Assembly: GCF_030852425.1 (NCBI RefSeq)
Contig: NZ_NSDM01000018.1
Location: 1 to 64,000, forward strand
Origin: Saccharothrix longispora
GTDB taxonomy: Bacteria > Actinomycetota > Actinomycetes > Mycobacteriales > Pseudonocardiaceae
Length of the DNA: 64,000 bases
Direction of reading: 5' to 3'
In this document: positions 58,001 through 63,256 of the stretch, piece after piece
Layout of the letters: every line of letters starts with the position of its first letter
Numbering within the stretch: the stretch's first letter is position 1
The notes under the pieces: model-generated
The model's input: the letters and a program-made list of their open reading frames with translations, nothing else
What the model was told of the DNA's origin: nothing
The model's database searches: none
Program-made: the position numbers and the translations under genes

Positions 58001-59377
58001 GGGTTGACCGTCACCGGTGAGCTGCTCGGCGTGCGCGCCGAGCAGGAACGCACCCACCAGGAGTGGGAGTTCCAGCTCGCCAACGCCACCGGCGACCTCG
58101 CCCAGATCAACCACCAGGTGGCCGCGGCCGAGCAGCAGTTGGCGGTCGCGCGCCGCGAGGCCGAGGTCCTCGCCCGGGAGATCGACCACAACCGGGCCGT
58201 CGGCGCGCTGCTGAAGGACAAGTTCACCAGCGTCGAGCTGTACGGGTGGATGGCAAGCCGGCTGTCCGGCCTGTACTTCCAGGCGTACTCGTTGGCCTAC
58301 GACACCGCGAAGGCCGCCGAACGCGCGTTGCGGTTCGAACGGGGCCTGGGCGACGCCGAGGCGGCCGTCATCCGCCCGGTCCACTGGGACAGCCGCCGGG
58401 CCGGGTTGCTTGCCGGTGACAGCCTCGGGGTGGACCTGGACCGGCTGAACCAGGTCTACGCCGACACCGGGGCCCGCGGTCTGGAGATCACCAAGCAGGT
58501 GTCGTTGCTCGAACTGGACCCGGCCGCGGCGCTGCGGCTGGCCGCGAGCGGGTCGTGCGAGTTCACGCTCACCGAAGAGCTGTTCGACCGCGACTTCCCG
58601 GGCCACTTCCGGCGCCAGGTCCGCACCGTGACGGTCACCTTCCTGGACGACAACGGCGAAGCGGTCCAGCCCAACGCCACGCTGACGCAGGTGGGTCACA
58701 AGACCGTGCTGGAGCCCGACCCGAAGGCGGTGCGGCACCTGCTCGACCCCAAGGAGCCGCTGCCCGACACCGTGCGCGGCGACTGGCGGGCGAGCCAGCA
58801 GATCGCCCTGTCCCAACCCGGTGAGCAGGAGAACAACGGGCTGTTCGAGCTGCGCTACGACGACACCCGCTACCTGCCGTTCGAGGGCACGGGCGCGGTG
58901 TCCACGTGGCGCCTGGAACTGAACGGCCGCCGGACGACCGGGTTGCGGGACGTCCTGCTGACCGTGCGCTACACGGCCGCACAGGGCGGTGAGGTGTTCG
59001 CGAACGCGGTGAAGGGGATGCTCAAGCCCTACCCGACGGCCCGCTTCCTCGACGTGGCGACCGAGTTCCCGGACGAGTGGCAGGAGTTCGTCGAGGGCGA
59101 CGGCGCCGAGCTGACCCTCCCGATCACCGGGGACCTGCTGCCCGGCCTGACCGGACGCCAGGTCATCGGCATCTACCCCCGCTACGGCACGGTCGACGGC
59201 TCCGCGCCGCGGCTGACGGTCAACGGCGACCGGGCGATGGCGCTCACCGAGGGCAAGCTGCTGCTCACCCCGGACCTGCGCGTCGACGGTGACGGCTGGA
59301 CCTTCGTGCTCGACGGAGACAAGGAGGCCCTGACGGGCCTCGGGCTCGTGCTGGCCTACCGGGCCTCGGTGGCCTGA
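46031..59377 (+). CDS. Giant Tc toxin subunit A-like protein with hemopexin repeat arrays
   Basis: The best start is GTG 46031 (VRRDHSLPTYEQLFG), with 46001 and 45962 as alternatives; this gives about 4,448 residues. The N-terminal kilo-residue is helical and opens with SPAAYLADLLELI, the signature of TcA/SpvA (VRP1) proteins. Residues about 1070-2395 hold some 24 hemopexin-like repeats (VDAAFVG-x-x-G-x-TYLFSGDQYVRYSG). About 2500-2830 match the TcA neuraminidase-like region (WMRNYRVWEANRKVFLYPEN). About 2977-3373 hold some 8 more repeats. Then follow YYWEIFFHAPVLIAQAL (about 3459), long helices ending KFTSVELYGWMASRLSGLYF (about 4065), and a TcB-binding-like end (SCEFTLTEELFDRDFPGHFR, about 4174). 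TcA proteins form pentameric pre-pores that inject a toxin into target cells. No signal peptide is seen. Confidence 0.88.
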   Translation: MRRDHSLPTYEQLFGALDFRAVDEGRSVYSPAAYLADLLELIDDNFTGDPLTGPDRRPDIATIPLDGEHAYTELPYLDVVNRVLAAVIGPDAHAELKRLRFPFALPFDLDREKVRRHLRHFRIGPVELYELFARRPERDVVAREFLGLSADDVALVTTVVTDPADLLATFYGGDGSFADLEDARSFVRATRLTATELDALVTSGADAFVHQGGPRVTLDPAGRKLVWGDGSAPVPPEWFERVSRFVRLARRTGLTPTETDVVLRRCCGNRIDLAALRVLAVVVHLHRAMDLPVDVVASLVGPIDGDLFERVFNEPFAAERTVIAGPATPPADGVRVLTASGDFLAPRNQEYRVRVSRAVGLSEADLAVTVRRVRQRYSGTVAGSGPFDHDGIGLDALSLLHRVGRLTRALDVTATELFGVLDALANDPLSLHASAFGGLLDTGPQTSDPYLLLEARDVGSGLCLAQLLLGVVRWMRALGVDSAELGDVLGGTPPGEVDEEWDAVRGRLTEKLDEVALTPDLFVSERFGQRAAQVLHDVLTQSDGVVAQDHRVLRLDPALVGTAAYDAVTDLSDITEEDFRGLGLAAPLAGKVFTNLVLTGLLDSSGTLVDDRLPTTVARFRLASDFTAVRERLFALLAECGAAEPAALYPSDLAALGGLTDDQRAELYDNLVVLGHLDPSGAILAPDFFQAPGNVAGFAVTVPLDAVAPEVFDLLRALVERARTEPVAVDPEIFADLPLTPGQRDDLLESLRFNGYVDGEDNYVDPAALARLTLDGFGLAVTFHPHRAAVLRAVQDQLAAARAAVLTVDAEGFGEIADHAAARAAAEALAGAYLDDNAVPDEIRNFFADPDNVVSLAGSPWERLFSAGDLATITHRIATVLTEQRPYRFDLDAIAELGFDADETTRLVAILVARGDLHDDLSVPEDRLAWFATPSNSLGYTLPDLEDYATDVFYLLHTAARELVAGVEEVTAALSAQATVQRDALLEVLADATGQRTATVEALCTGVCGSVAGAFDVLPAAGSAGRRAYHRIRRFALLVARLGLDATGVGVVFHDQDLAGKFPEPLVLPTGADRIDALLESADGNRYLFRGNAWWAYPEGAEIPIGPPRPLAELSPRFAGLVGVDAAFTDAQGAEWLIGHDAAGSHAFTRAPGAGHWDRGTQVWGKVRNTFDHEPARIDSAFVDAEGRTYLFRGDQYVRYSGSDHTFVDEGYPRAIGEWWEGEGRHTPLPERFRTSVDASFQDRDGTTHLFAGDRSLAVGDVLGDRPTAEVWGRVRNVLADTGRIDAGFAEASSVVLFSGNQVVRYSDSIENDGVLVDEGYPRSIESHLAGVPVGFDGALDAAFAEPSGVVHLFKDGRTVALEPIGAAAVTPARPGATADRWGVLEPVLTGGVVDSAFVGLDGMTYLFSGGKYLRYSGADYSAVDLGYPRRIAPDWGGLRSVGASFVLDGATHLFGAGGLLFDLPVEHEPDLAAGTVSRALRDLLQERGIGVGVDTRVTGAAPEWRLQAEHGIRLVLRRATDRIEVHADPDQDVQYHVRYSTRAYAVPDGGYPRPLAENWWNLPDGGFTTVDAVFTGRDDRTYLFSGDLYVVFDNKRRWWSEPRPLGDRWDSLPFDHVDAAFVGKDGKTYVFSGTRYARYTGNDHTGVDDRYPATNAAFWGNVANGIARHGRVDATLVLDSATYLFSGNQYVRYDGADLTTVADGYPRSIEALWHEPRFAGLPAPLTGPVEAAFADRRTTYLLVDGRWHAVSDAPHRRYPGFGDVRCAFVEDGAVLVEEAAGWQRYSALEGATVTKTPVRPRVLRAVPAGFRTGLDAVLRGADGNTYLFKGSACFDVRLNREYPLAEDWGRGRNTIAQDNRVDAAFVGRDGRTYVFSGDQFVVYEGTRVVDAEIVGEPRPIAEHWAGLTSVTLAYVRGDRTYVFEKPDAAGVQRYLVFSGTGYTRPDQGYPLRADATFWDVPADLRPDGFTAPDAVLFEGENMLVLTGDRYLVRHEVTGAWSPARPVSRLWPGVERDWPAAVTAAFTGPDAATYLFFPDRFTRVAAGAVAAPRPIRDAWGRSRNNFVSGGGRVDAAFVASGNTTFLFSGDQYVRYTGTAYRHADPGYPKLIADNLRHEDAFANLPDSFEDAVAARIEAGAGAVIDAVVANRRTAHLFVGGECHVVSRTATATYDVAELGLGRVRNTLAEQGRVDAALVDDGRTFLFSGDQYVRYSGGDLSFVDEGYPRAIETALPGELGIGTLPEQMRDGVDAAFRGADGGVRLFAGPHWIDVRRPDVRPVAGVWGRVRNAFTDNPGVDAAFVAPAGELYVFRDGQYARYSGDDRTHVDDGFPRTVRDDWGDLPAGFEERLDIAFVLDGRTYLGRGDQYVRYSGDGYGRIDRTYPQAFHRRWSAWSDYRFEDLRAITRFAGLARAHDGLAEFVATGPGTFTDPYLRLAEIMGWDVEDVRWLVRRRALRTGTPDDDRVELETMLKLVDVFTAAEALGAGPAAVFDVWSGLHGERPSDAATAVLLHDLLARRHGPQDWAVLSRQVHDEFAVVERDALVAAVLGKTGADTSRELFEQLLIDVDMGSRGTTSPIREAIAATQFFLHRYFLDLEDVTHPGGSDGQVRDRLRTWWTWMRNYRVWEANRKVFLYPENYLRPELRDRKTPAFEALEADLLQGEVTPASVERAYKRYLDEYTEVSRLAIAGGHVYTAGSDDTRDLVLFGRTRTEPRRFYYRRARFRSADKLTGSWEPWLKVDVQIDADEVHPVHAFNRVFVFWTTVESVPPATPATTTLATRDQGDSQQVTAPPATEQVKIHYSFYNLNGEWVPAQTLAMDTRGDGTIHDVRLAVEVAGGHADDPQSIAVTCTYSVITTQPGEDGAAPTPTRSTHVQASALTAELVEEVLPVPALRAGADVVAATDPLREVLAQAEIDAVAGADPANRPRVVPFTSPTGADYGPWFSIDHKGGSFLCRPAVVAPAEPVVPRPQTDLGLTGWTRVDAAVELPGGTRYFFDNQAHRHVAVTRGRPGDGGTIADRWGRRTTNLTRTGLVDAVLHRRDRDGERTYVFSGGQYFRYSGAFGALDPRYPKDLLTNDENFPRWGRIDAAFTDLNDTEWFYTAAGGGRIERGGSPGTPATALFGGRSGLTRFDSAIVDADRQLTFVFTGDEYVRYSGNHYQAPDEGHAHKISESGENFPKWAKIGAALRVRGTSWYFNDATLTCSQVEVEQPGEGRPHRKPKVVETSWPSRDLGRGVTTGGLATVDSAYVDGTFLYLTSGAQVVRYTLPGQGGQVPETVDEGYPKPLSQPITAVFRRGPHRYAFSGAYYARLTSGLTDVTGFAPIEGNWGDLPENFAEVTGVLDSESDHRLYLFVGENHLGYPSTTTVPRPFERAALPIEVVRLTTSTAAQLNQRLLGGGVAALLAPAGQELDERPAFRTDRSDRNTIQVRDDRVVANRLPAGAHLDFQSANGIYYWEIFFHAPVLIAQALNDAQRFADARQWYEYVFDPTEPDRYWRFLPFLAVDLAALADRSRRDLAELAGTLAAAGFDEPAGLAAELDEVLADLERLTPGFRENRPLDGAELAVLDRLASSRLHVLLADAVTAAKARITPRIREPKRSLWQGVVRAVEQLQERTALVADLQRYYDLVGDRDSLIDAYRGDPFDPHAIADLRPVAYRRAVVMAYIDNLLDWGDMLFRQHTGESVDEARMLYIFAWDLLGLRPELPGRLPLTPSRTYRELDDEPGELDLLAELTGGGSLLEGPGGVHAGVANRYFRIPDNSAFTAYWDRVEDRLRKIRQSLNILGISQPLPLFEPPIDPMDLVRSVAAGVGVEQAVAAGAAAAVPHYRFEATFRRAQDLADRLRQLGGDLLSVLERRDAEELGLLHNRQEGVILEMTQAIRDAQVEAAAATVRELQASREAANQRIAHYQQLITTGITPLEQAQIGIMGAAAALHLTSGVLKVAAAIAHAVPQATIGPFSIGSTWGGHHLGNVLDKGSEMPQVLGEGLTVTGELLGVRAEQERTHQEWEFQLANATGDLAQINHQVAAAEQQLAVARREAEVLAREIDHNRAVGALLKDKFTSVELYGWMASRLSGLYFQAYSLAYDTAKAAERALRFERGLGDAEAAVIRPVHWDSRRAGLLAGDSLGVDLDRLNQVYADTGARGLEITKQVSLLELDPAAALRLAASGSCEFTLTEELFDRDFPGHFRRQVRTVTVTFLDDNGEAVQPNATLTQVGHKTVLEPDPKAVRHLLDPKEPLPDTVRGDWRASQQIALSQPGEQENNGLFELRYDDTRYLPFEGTGAVSTWRLELNGRRTTGLRDVLLTVRYTAAQGGEVFANAVKGMLKPYPTARFLDVATEFPDEWQEFVEGDGAELTLPITGDLLPGLTGRQVIGIYPRYGTVDGSAPRLTVNGDRAMALTEGKLLLTPDLRVDGDGWTFVLDGDKEALTGLGLVLAYRASVA

Positions 59378-59398
59378 CCGCGGAGAGGACGGGCAGCG

Positions 59399-60880
59399 AT
59401 GGAAGCCAGGAAGAAGACGACGACCACCACCACGAGGAAGAAAAAGCCCGTGGACAAGGGCAAGAAGCCCGCGCGGTCGGAGCTGGACACCACGACGGAG
59501 GACCCGCGCCTGGCCAAGCGCAAGCGCAAGAAGAAGGAAGTCCCGCCGGTGAACGTCGCCGAGGACCTCCGTGCCGCTCGGGAGCACTGGACGAGGAACG
59601 AGGCGAAGGACGCGGACCCGAAGGACCCCATGCTCAGGCAGATGTCGGGCGAGGGCGACCAGCGGGACCTCCTGTCGAAGGCAGTGCCGATGTCGCTCGT
59701 CGATCCGCCGATGCAGAACCCGATGCAGGAGGGCACCCAGCGCATGGTGGCGAGCGCGCGTGACCTCATGGACATCAAGACACTCCAGGAGATGCGGCCC
59801 GAGGTCTACGGCACGCTCACGCCCAACCAGGTCTGGTCGCTCGTCGCGGCGGAGCGCAAGGGCGAGTTGCAGCACGGGCGGGCCATGCACGACTCGGAGC
59901 TCCGACTGGTGGAGCTGAACAAGAAGTTCGGCACGGATTACGAGCCCGATGACCTCCCGGCCATCTTCAGGTCCCTGCGGGACCGGCGGCTGGCGTCCAA
60001 CTTCTTCCTGTCCCTGCCGCCCGGCGGAAACCGGGACGGGGTCGCGGAAGGACCGTCGCTGCTCGACCACTTCATCGCCGACGCCGACGGCCTGTTCCGC
60101 AACGTCTGGGAGACCGGCACGTCACAGGCGTCCTCCAACCTCGCCACGCGCGGCGGCGTGGAGGAGCGGTTCGGGTACGCGTTCGCGCTGAAGCGCACGG
60201 AAGGTGTTCCGCTCACGTTCTTCGGCGGCGGCGACGGCAAGTTCGCCACCGCGCCGGTCGGTGCGCCGGTCGACGACGCCGACACGTCCCCGGCGGGGAT
60301 GTACCTGCGCAAGCTGCAAGCGGAGTCCCCCAACTACCTGAAGCCCGGCGAGATGCCGAAGTACGCCGCCGCGGTCGGGGAGTCGCAGGTGTTCGGGGTC
60401 TCCGCGCGGTACGGCTCGTCGGTCGTGTACTGGAAACCGGACATCGACTGGCGCACCACCCGGACCCCGGGCGACAGCTGGAGCAGCGAGTACCTCCAGT
60501 CCGCGTTGTCGTTCGTCAGCGCCAACTACCCGGAGTCGGTCTTCGCGTACACCGACATCTCGGTCGCCCGCCTCGCCGCGGCCGAGGCCACCGGCTTCAA
60601 GCGCGACCGGGAGCTGGCCGAGAAGATCGAGGAGACCGGCGGGAACCTCAGCGCGTACATCGAGACCCAGATCCACGGCGACCTGTCCTGGAAGGACGTC
60701 GACAAGGTCGTGCTGAACTACGGGACGTACGGCGGGATCAAGGGCAACATGGTGATCACCTACGAGGACGTCGAGAAGGACGCGGAGAAGCTGAGGCGGT
60801 TCGCCAAGGCGAACGGGTACGGCTTCACCGTGGAGATGGGCCGGAAGTACGTGCACTCGGACGAGAACGCGGAGAAGTGA
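59399..60880 (+). CDS. Cationic putative effector (ADP-ribosyltransferase-like candidate)
   Basis: It starts 21 bp after the toxin stop, with gagagga as ribosome binding site, so the pair forms an operon. The first 47 of 493 residues contain 19 Lys/Arg (RKKTTTTTTRKKK, KRKRKKK) and look disordered. The C-terminal domain has ARYGSSVVYWKP (R337), RTTRTPGDSW (R352-W361) and YIETQIHG (Y420-G427). From memory this R-YGS / T-x-x-DS / YxEAQxHG order recalls DUF3626 proteins and, more loosely, the R / STS / ExE order of ADP-ribosyltransferases. The function is not established. Cargo of the Tc-like protein is my inference from position and charge; a partner or immunity role is possible. Confidence 0.6.
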   Translation: MEARKKTTTTTTRKKKPVDKGKKPARSELDTTTEDPRLAKRKRKKKEVPPVNVAEDLRAAREHWTRNEAKDADPKDPMLRQMSGEGDQRDLLSKAVPMSLVDPPMQNPMQEGTQRMVASARDLMDIKTLQEMRPEVYGTLTPNQVWSLVAAERKGELQHGRAMHDSELRLVELNKKFGTDYEPDDLPAIFRSLRDRRLASNFFLSLPPGGNRDGVAEGPSLLDHFIADADGLFRNVWETGTSQASSNLATRGGVEERFGYAFALKRTEGVPLTFFGGGDGKFATAPVGAPVDDADTSPAGMYLRKLQAESPNYLKPGEMPKYAAAVGESQVFGVSARYGSSVVYWKPDIDWRTTRTPGDSWSSEYLQSALSFVSANYPESVFAYTDISVARLAAAEATGFKRDRELAEKIEETGGNLSAYIETQIHGDLSWKDVDKVVLNYGTYGGIKGNMVITYEDVEKDAEKLRRFAKANGYGFTVEMGRKYVHSDENAEK

Positions 60881-60962
60881 CGTCCCGGCAGAGGACTCGC
60901 GGGAAGCCCGAGCACGGGTTGCACCGCGACCTCTCCTGAGCCCACGCCGATTGCCGCCCGGT

Positions 60963-61070
60963 CGCCGTGCACCCGCCGGTCGCGGCGGGTCGCGGTGTAT
61001 CCGCCGACCGCGGAGGCTTGCCGTGCACCCGCCGGCTGCGGCCGGTTGCCGTGCACGCCGACCCGGCCGG
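60963..61070. repeat. 28-bp imperfect tandem repeat
   Basis: Units begin at 60963, 60991, 61019 and 61047 (the last partial), each like cgccgtgcacccgccggtcg followed by cggcgggt. The period is exactly 28 bp, so it is not codon-based. Each unit holds a short inverted repeat (ccgcc...ggcgg). It lies between the effector gene and an IS5 element. Confidence 0.75.
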
Positions 61071-61140
61071 GCCGGTGGTGCCGATCCCGCGCGACGCGGC
61101 AGCGGATGCTCAGGGCTAGGTCCGATACCGGTGACTTAGA

Positions 61141-62028
61141 GCTCCCAACAGAATGATCTTGCTTATACCTCGATCTTGTCGGGTGGAGTGTTGTCCGGCG
61201 GGAGGTTGGTGTGGCCCGGCGTCGACCGTGGGAGGTCGAGGACGAGTTGTGGGAGCGGATCGAGCCGTTGTCGCCGGTGGTGTCGCGCAGGCCCCGCAAT
61301 CCCGGGCGGAAGCGGTTGCCTGATCGGCAGGTGCTGTGCGGGATCCTGTTCGTGCTGCACACCGGCATCCAGTGGGAGTTCCTGCCGCGGGAGCTGGGCT
61401 TCGGTTCGGGCATGACCTGTTGGCGCCGGTTGGCCGAGTGGAACGAGGCCGGTGTGTGGCGGCGGCTGCACGAACTGCTGTTGGCGGAGTTGCACTCCGC
61501 CGGCGCGCTGGACTGGGACCGGGCGGTGGTCGACTCCTCGCACGTCCGTGCGACCGGACGCGGCCCAAAGCGGGCCGAGTCCGGTCGACCGCGCCCGACC
61601 GGGCTCCAAGCACCATCTCCTGACCGAGGGCGGCGGCATCCCGCTCGCCGTGCTGCTCACCGGTGGCAACCGCAACGACGTCATCGGCTTGGAGCCGCTG
61701 CTGGACGCGGTGCCCAGCGTGGGCGGCCGACGAGGGCGTCCCCGCCGACGCCCGAAGACCGTCTACGCCGACCGTGCTCACGACCACGACAAGTACCGCA
61801 GGTGCCTGCGTGCCAGAGGGATCGCCACCCGGATCGCCCGCTGCGGCGAGCCCCACGGCTCCGGCCTGGGCGTGGTCCGCTGGGTCGTGGAACGCACGAT
61901 CGCCTGGTACCACGGCATGAAACGCCCACGCATCCGCTGGGAACGCCGCGACGACATCCACGAAGCCTTCCTCGGCCTCGCCACCTGCATCATCTGCTAC
62001 CGACACGTCCGGCGATTCTGTTAGTAGC
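61141..62028 (+). mobile_element. IS5-family insertion sequence
   Basis: The terminal inverted repeats are gctcccaacagaat at 61141-61154 and attctgttagtagc at 62015-62028, identical at 12 of 14 positions when inverted. They enclose a single transposase gene in two frames. No target duplication was resolved. Confidence 0.7.
61211..62024 (+). pseudogene. IS5-family transposase, two frames
   Basis: The first frame (GTG 61211) runs RRRPWEVEDELWERIEPLSP, FVLHTGIQWEFLPRELGFG and DWDRAVVDSSHVRATG (first Asp). Near 61565-61590 the continuation is in another frame: SPVDRARPGSKHHLLTEGGG, VIGLEPLLDAVPS and VRWVVERTIAWYHGMKR (Glu), to a stop at 62024. Several codons of the usual KKGAKTGPSPVDR linker seem to be missing at the switch and no clear slippery run is seen, so I read it as a mutation rather than a programmed shift. 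Confidence 0.75.
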
Positions 62029-62389
62029 CGTAAGCGGGCTCCGAGCACCACCTGATCACCGACGGCGGCGGTGTACTCCTGGCGGTGACGCTGACCGGTG
62101 TCAACCGCAACGACGTCACCCAGCTGCTGCCGCTGCTCGACGCCGTCCCGCCGGTACGCGGGCGACGCGGCCGACCCCGACGCAGACCCGACCGGGTCTG
62201 CGCCGACCAGGTCTACGCCGACCGGGGCTACGACCACGACACCCACCGGAGCAGGTCCGCGCCAGGGGTGTCCGGCGGTTCATCGCCCGCCGCAGTGTCG
62301 AGCACGGCTCCGGACTGGGCGTTCACCGATGGGTGGTCGAGCAGACGCTGGCGCTGCTGCACCGGTTCCGCAGCCTGCGCATCCGCTGA
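62029..62389 (+). pseudogene. Second IS5-family transposase, C-terminal remnant
   Basis: It encodes EHHLITDGGGVLLAVTLTGV, then NRNDVTQLLPLLDAVPPVRG, VYADRGYDHDTHR and, after a frame change near 62245, VRRFIARRSVEHGSGLGVHR and WVVEQTLALLHRFRSLRIR. This parallels the second half of the preceding IS5 transposase but is clearly diverged and lacks an N-terminal half. Confidence 0.75.
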
Positions 62390-62394
62390 GGTCT

Positions 62395-63001
62395 GCTCGG
62401 CGTGCGGCCCTTCGATGCCCAGGACCGGCCGGGCGGCGCGGTACCGGAGCGCAGCCCGCACTCGTCGACCCATGCGATCGCCGCACCCCTCGGCCCTCGC
62501 CCTGGCCTCGATCGCCGGGTACTCCTCATCCAGCCACGCCCGCACCACGGCGGACTGCTGTTCATGGGCCCGTCGCGCCGGGCGCTGCGGAGCGAAGCCG
62601 TCGACGCAGCCACAACCCCACGCCTGCTCGGTCATGTCGACCCCGACGACCAGCCGGATCAGCTCCACCACCGCCGGGCGGGTCCACAACGGCCCGCCGA
62701 TCAGCAACTCCTCGGGCGTGTAGTCGGACATCGCCGCGAACAACGTGCCCCGATCCTCCGCGCTGATCAGCTCGGCGGGACCGGGACGTCCCCTGCGAGT
62801 CGCCAGGCCGTCACGACCGTTCCGTCGGTAAGCCCGCCACCAGGTGCCCGCCGAACGTTCGGAGACCCCGAACACCTCCGCCGCCTGCCGGTAACCCTCG
62901 ACCTTCCCGGCCTCCAACGCGGCCACCACCCGCAACCGCAGCACCTCACGCACCGCAGGCGACAACCGGTGCGCACCCCGACTTCGATCGCGAGTGATCA
63001 A
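62395..63001 (-). pseudogene. IS630-family transposase, frameshifted and truncated
   Basis: The ATG at 63001 starts MITRDRSRGAHRLSPAVREV and an HTH region (GYRQAAEVFGVSERSAGTWW). The frame continues to FAPQRPARRAHEQQSAVVRA and ARARAEG; the first catalytic Asp (AWVDECGLRSGTAPPGRSW) is found in a shifted frame. The sequence stops at about 62395, where it meets the IS5 remnant, so the rest of the DDE domain is lost. Confidence 0.8.
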
Positions 63002-63046
63002 CGCACAGGAAGGTGATCACTCTCGACTCAATAAAGACCTGCGACG

Positions 63047-63121
63047 ATGACTTTCGAGCGGCACATGCCCGCCGACCGCACTCTGAACCTCGACCTCGGT
63101 GATCTATTCACCGGCGATTGA
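63047..63121 (+). CDS. Small ORF, 24 aa
   Basis: ATG 63047 to TGA 63121 encodes MTFERHMPADRTLNLDLGDLFTGD. The acidic LxLDLGDLF ending vaguely recalls peptide leader sequences, but there is no core peptide, Cys residue or clear ribosome binding site. It may be chance or the remnant of a longer gene. Confidence 0.2.
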   Translation: MTFERHMPADRTLNLDLGDLFTGD

Positions 63122-63256
63122 TCGCTTTCGACCCGGTGCTGCCCAATGGTCAATCTTCCGGCGGGACTTGTTCACCCGGTCGGGTGGCTGCGCCTGTGGA
63201 TGGGCTGCGATAATTTGGAGCCGGTGCTGTCGGACGACGTTCTGAGGTGGTAAGAG

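Noticed and set aside
54572-60070. Second long minus-strand frame spanning the toxin and effector genes
   Set aside because: Antisense shadow of two well-supported + strand genes, with no motif or ribosome binding site.
60963-61070. 28-bp tandem repeat taken as a CRISPR array
   Set aside because: The units are directly adjacent without spacers and differ from the I-E repeat; only the length coincides.
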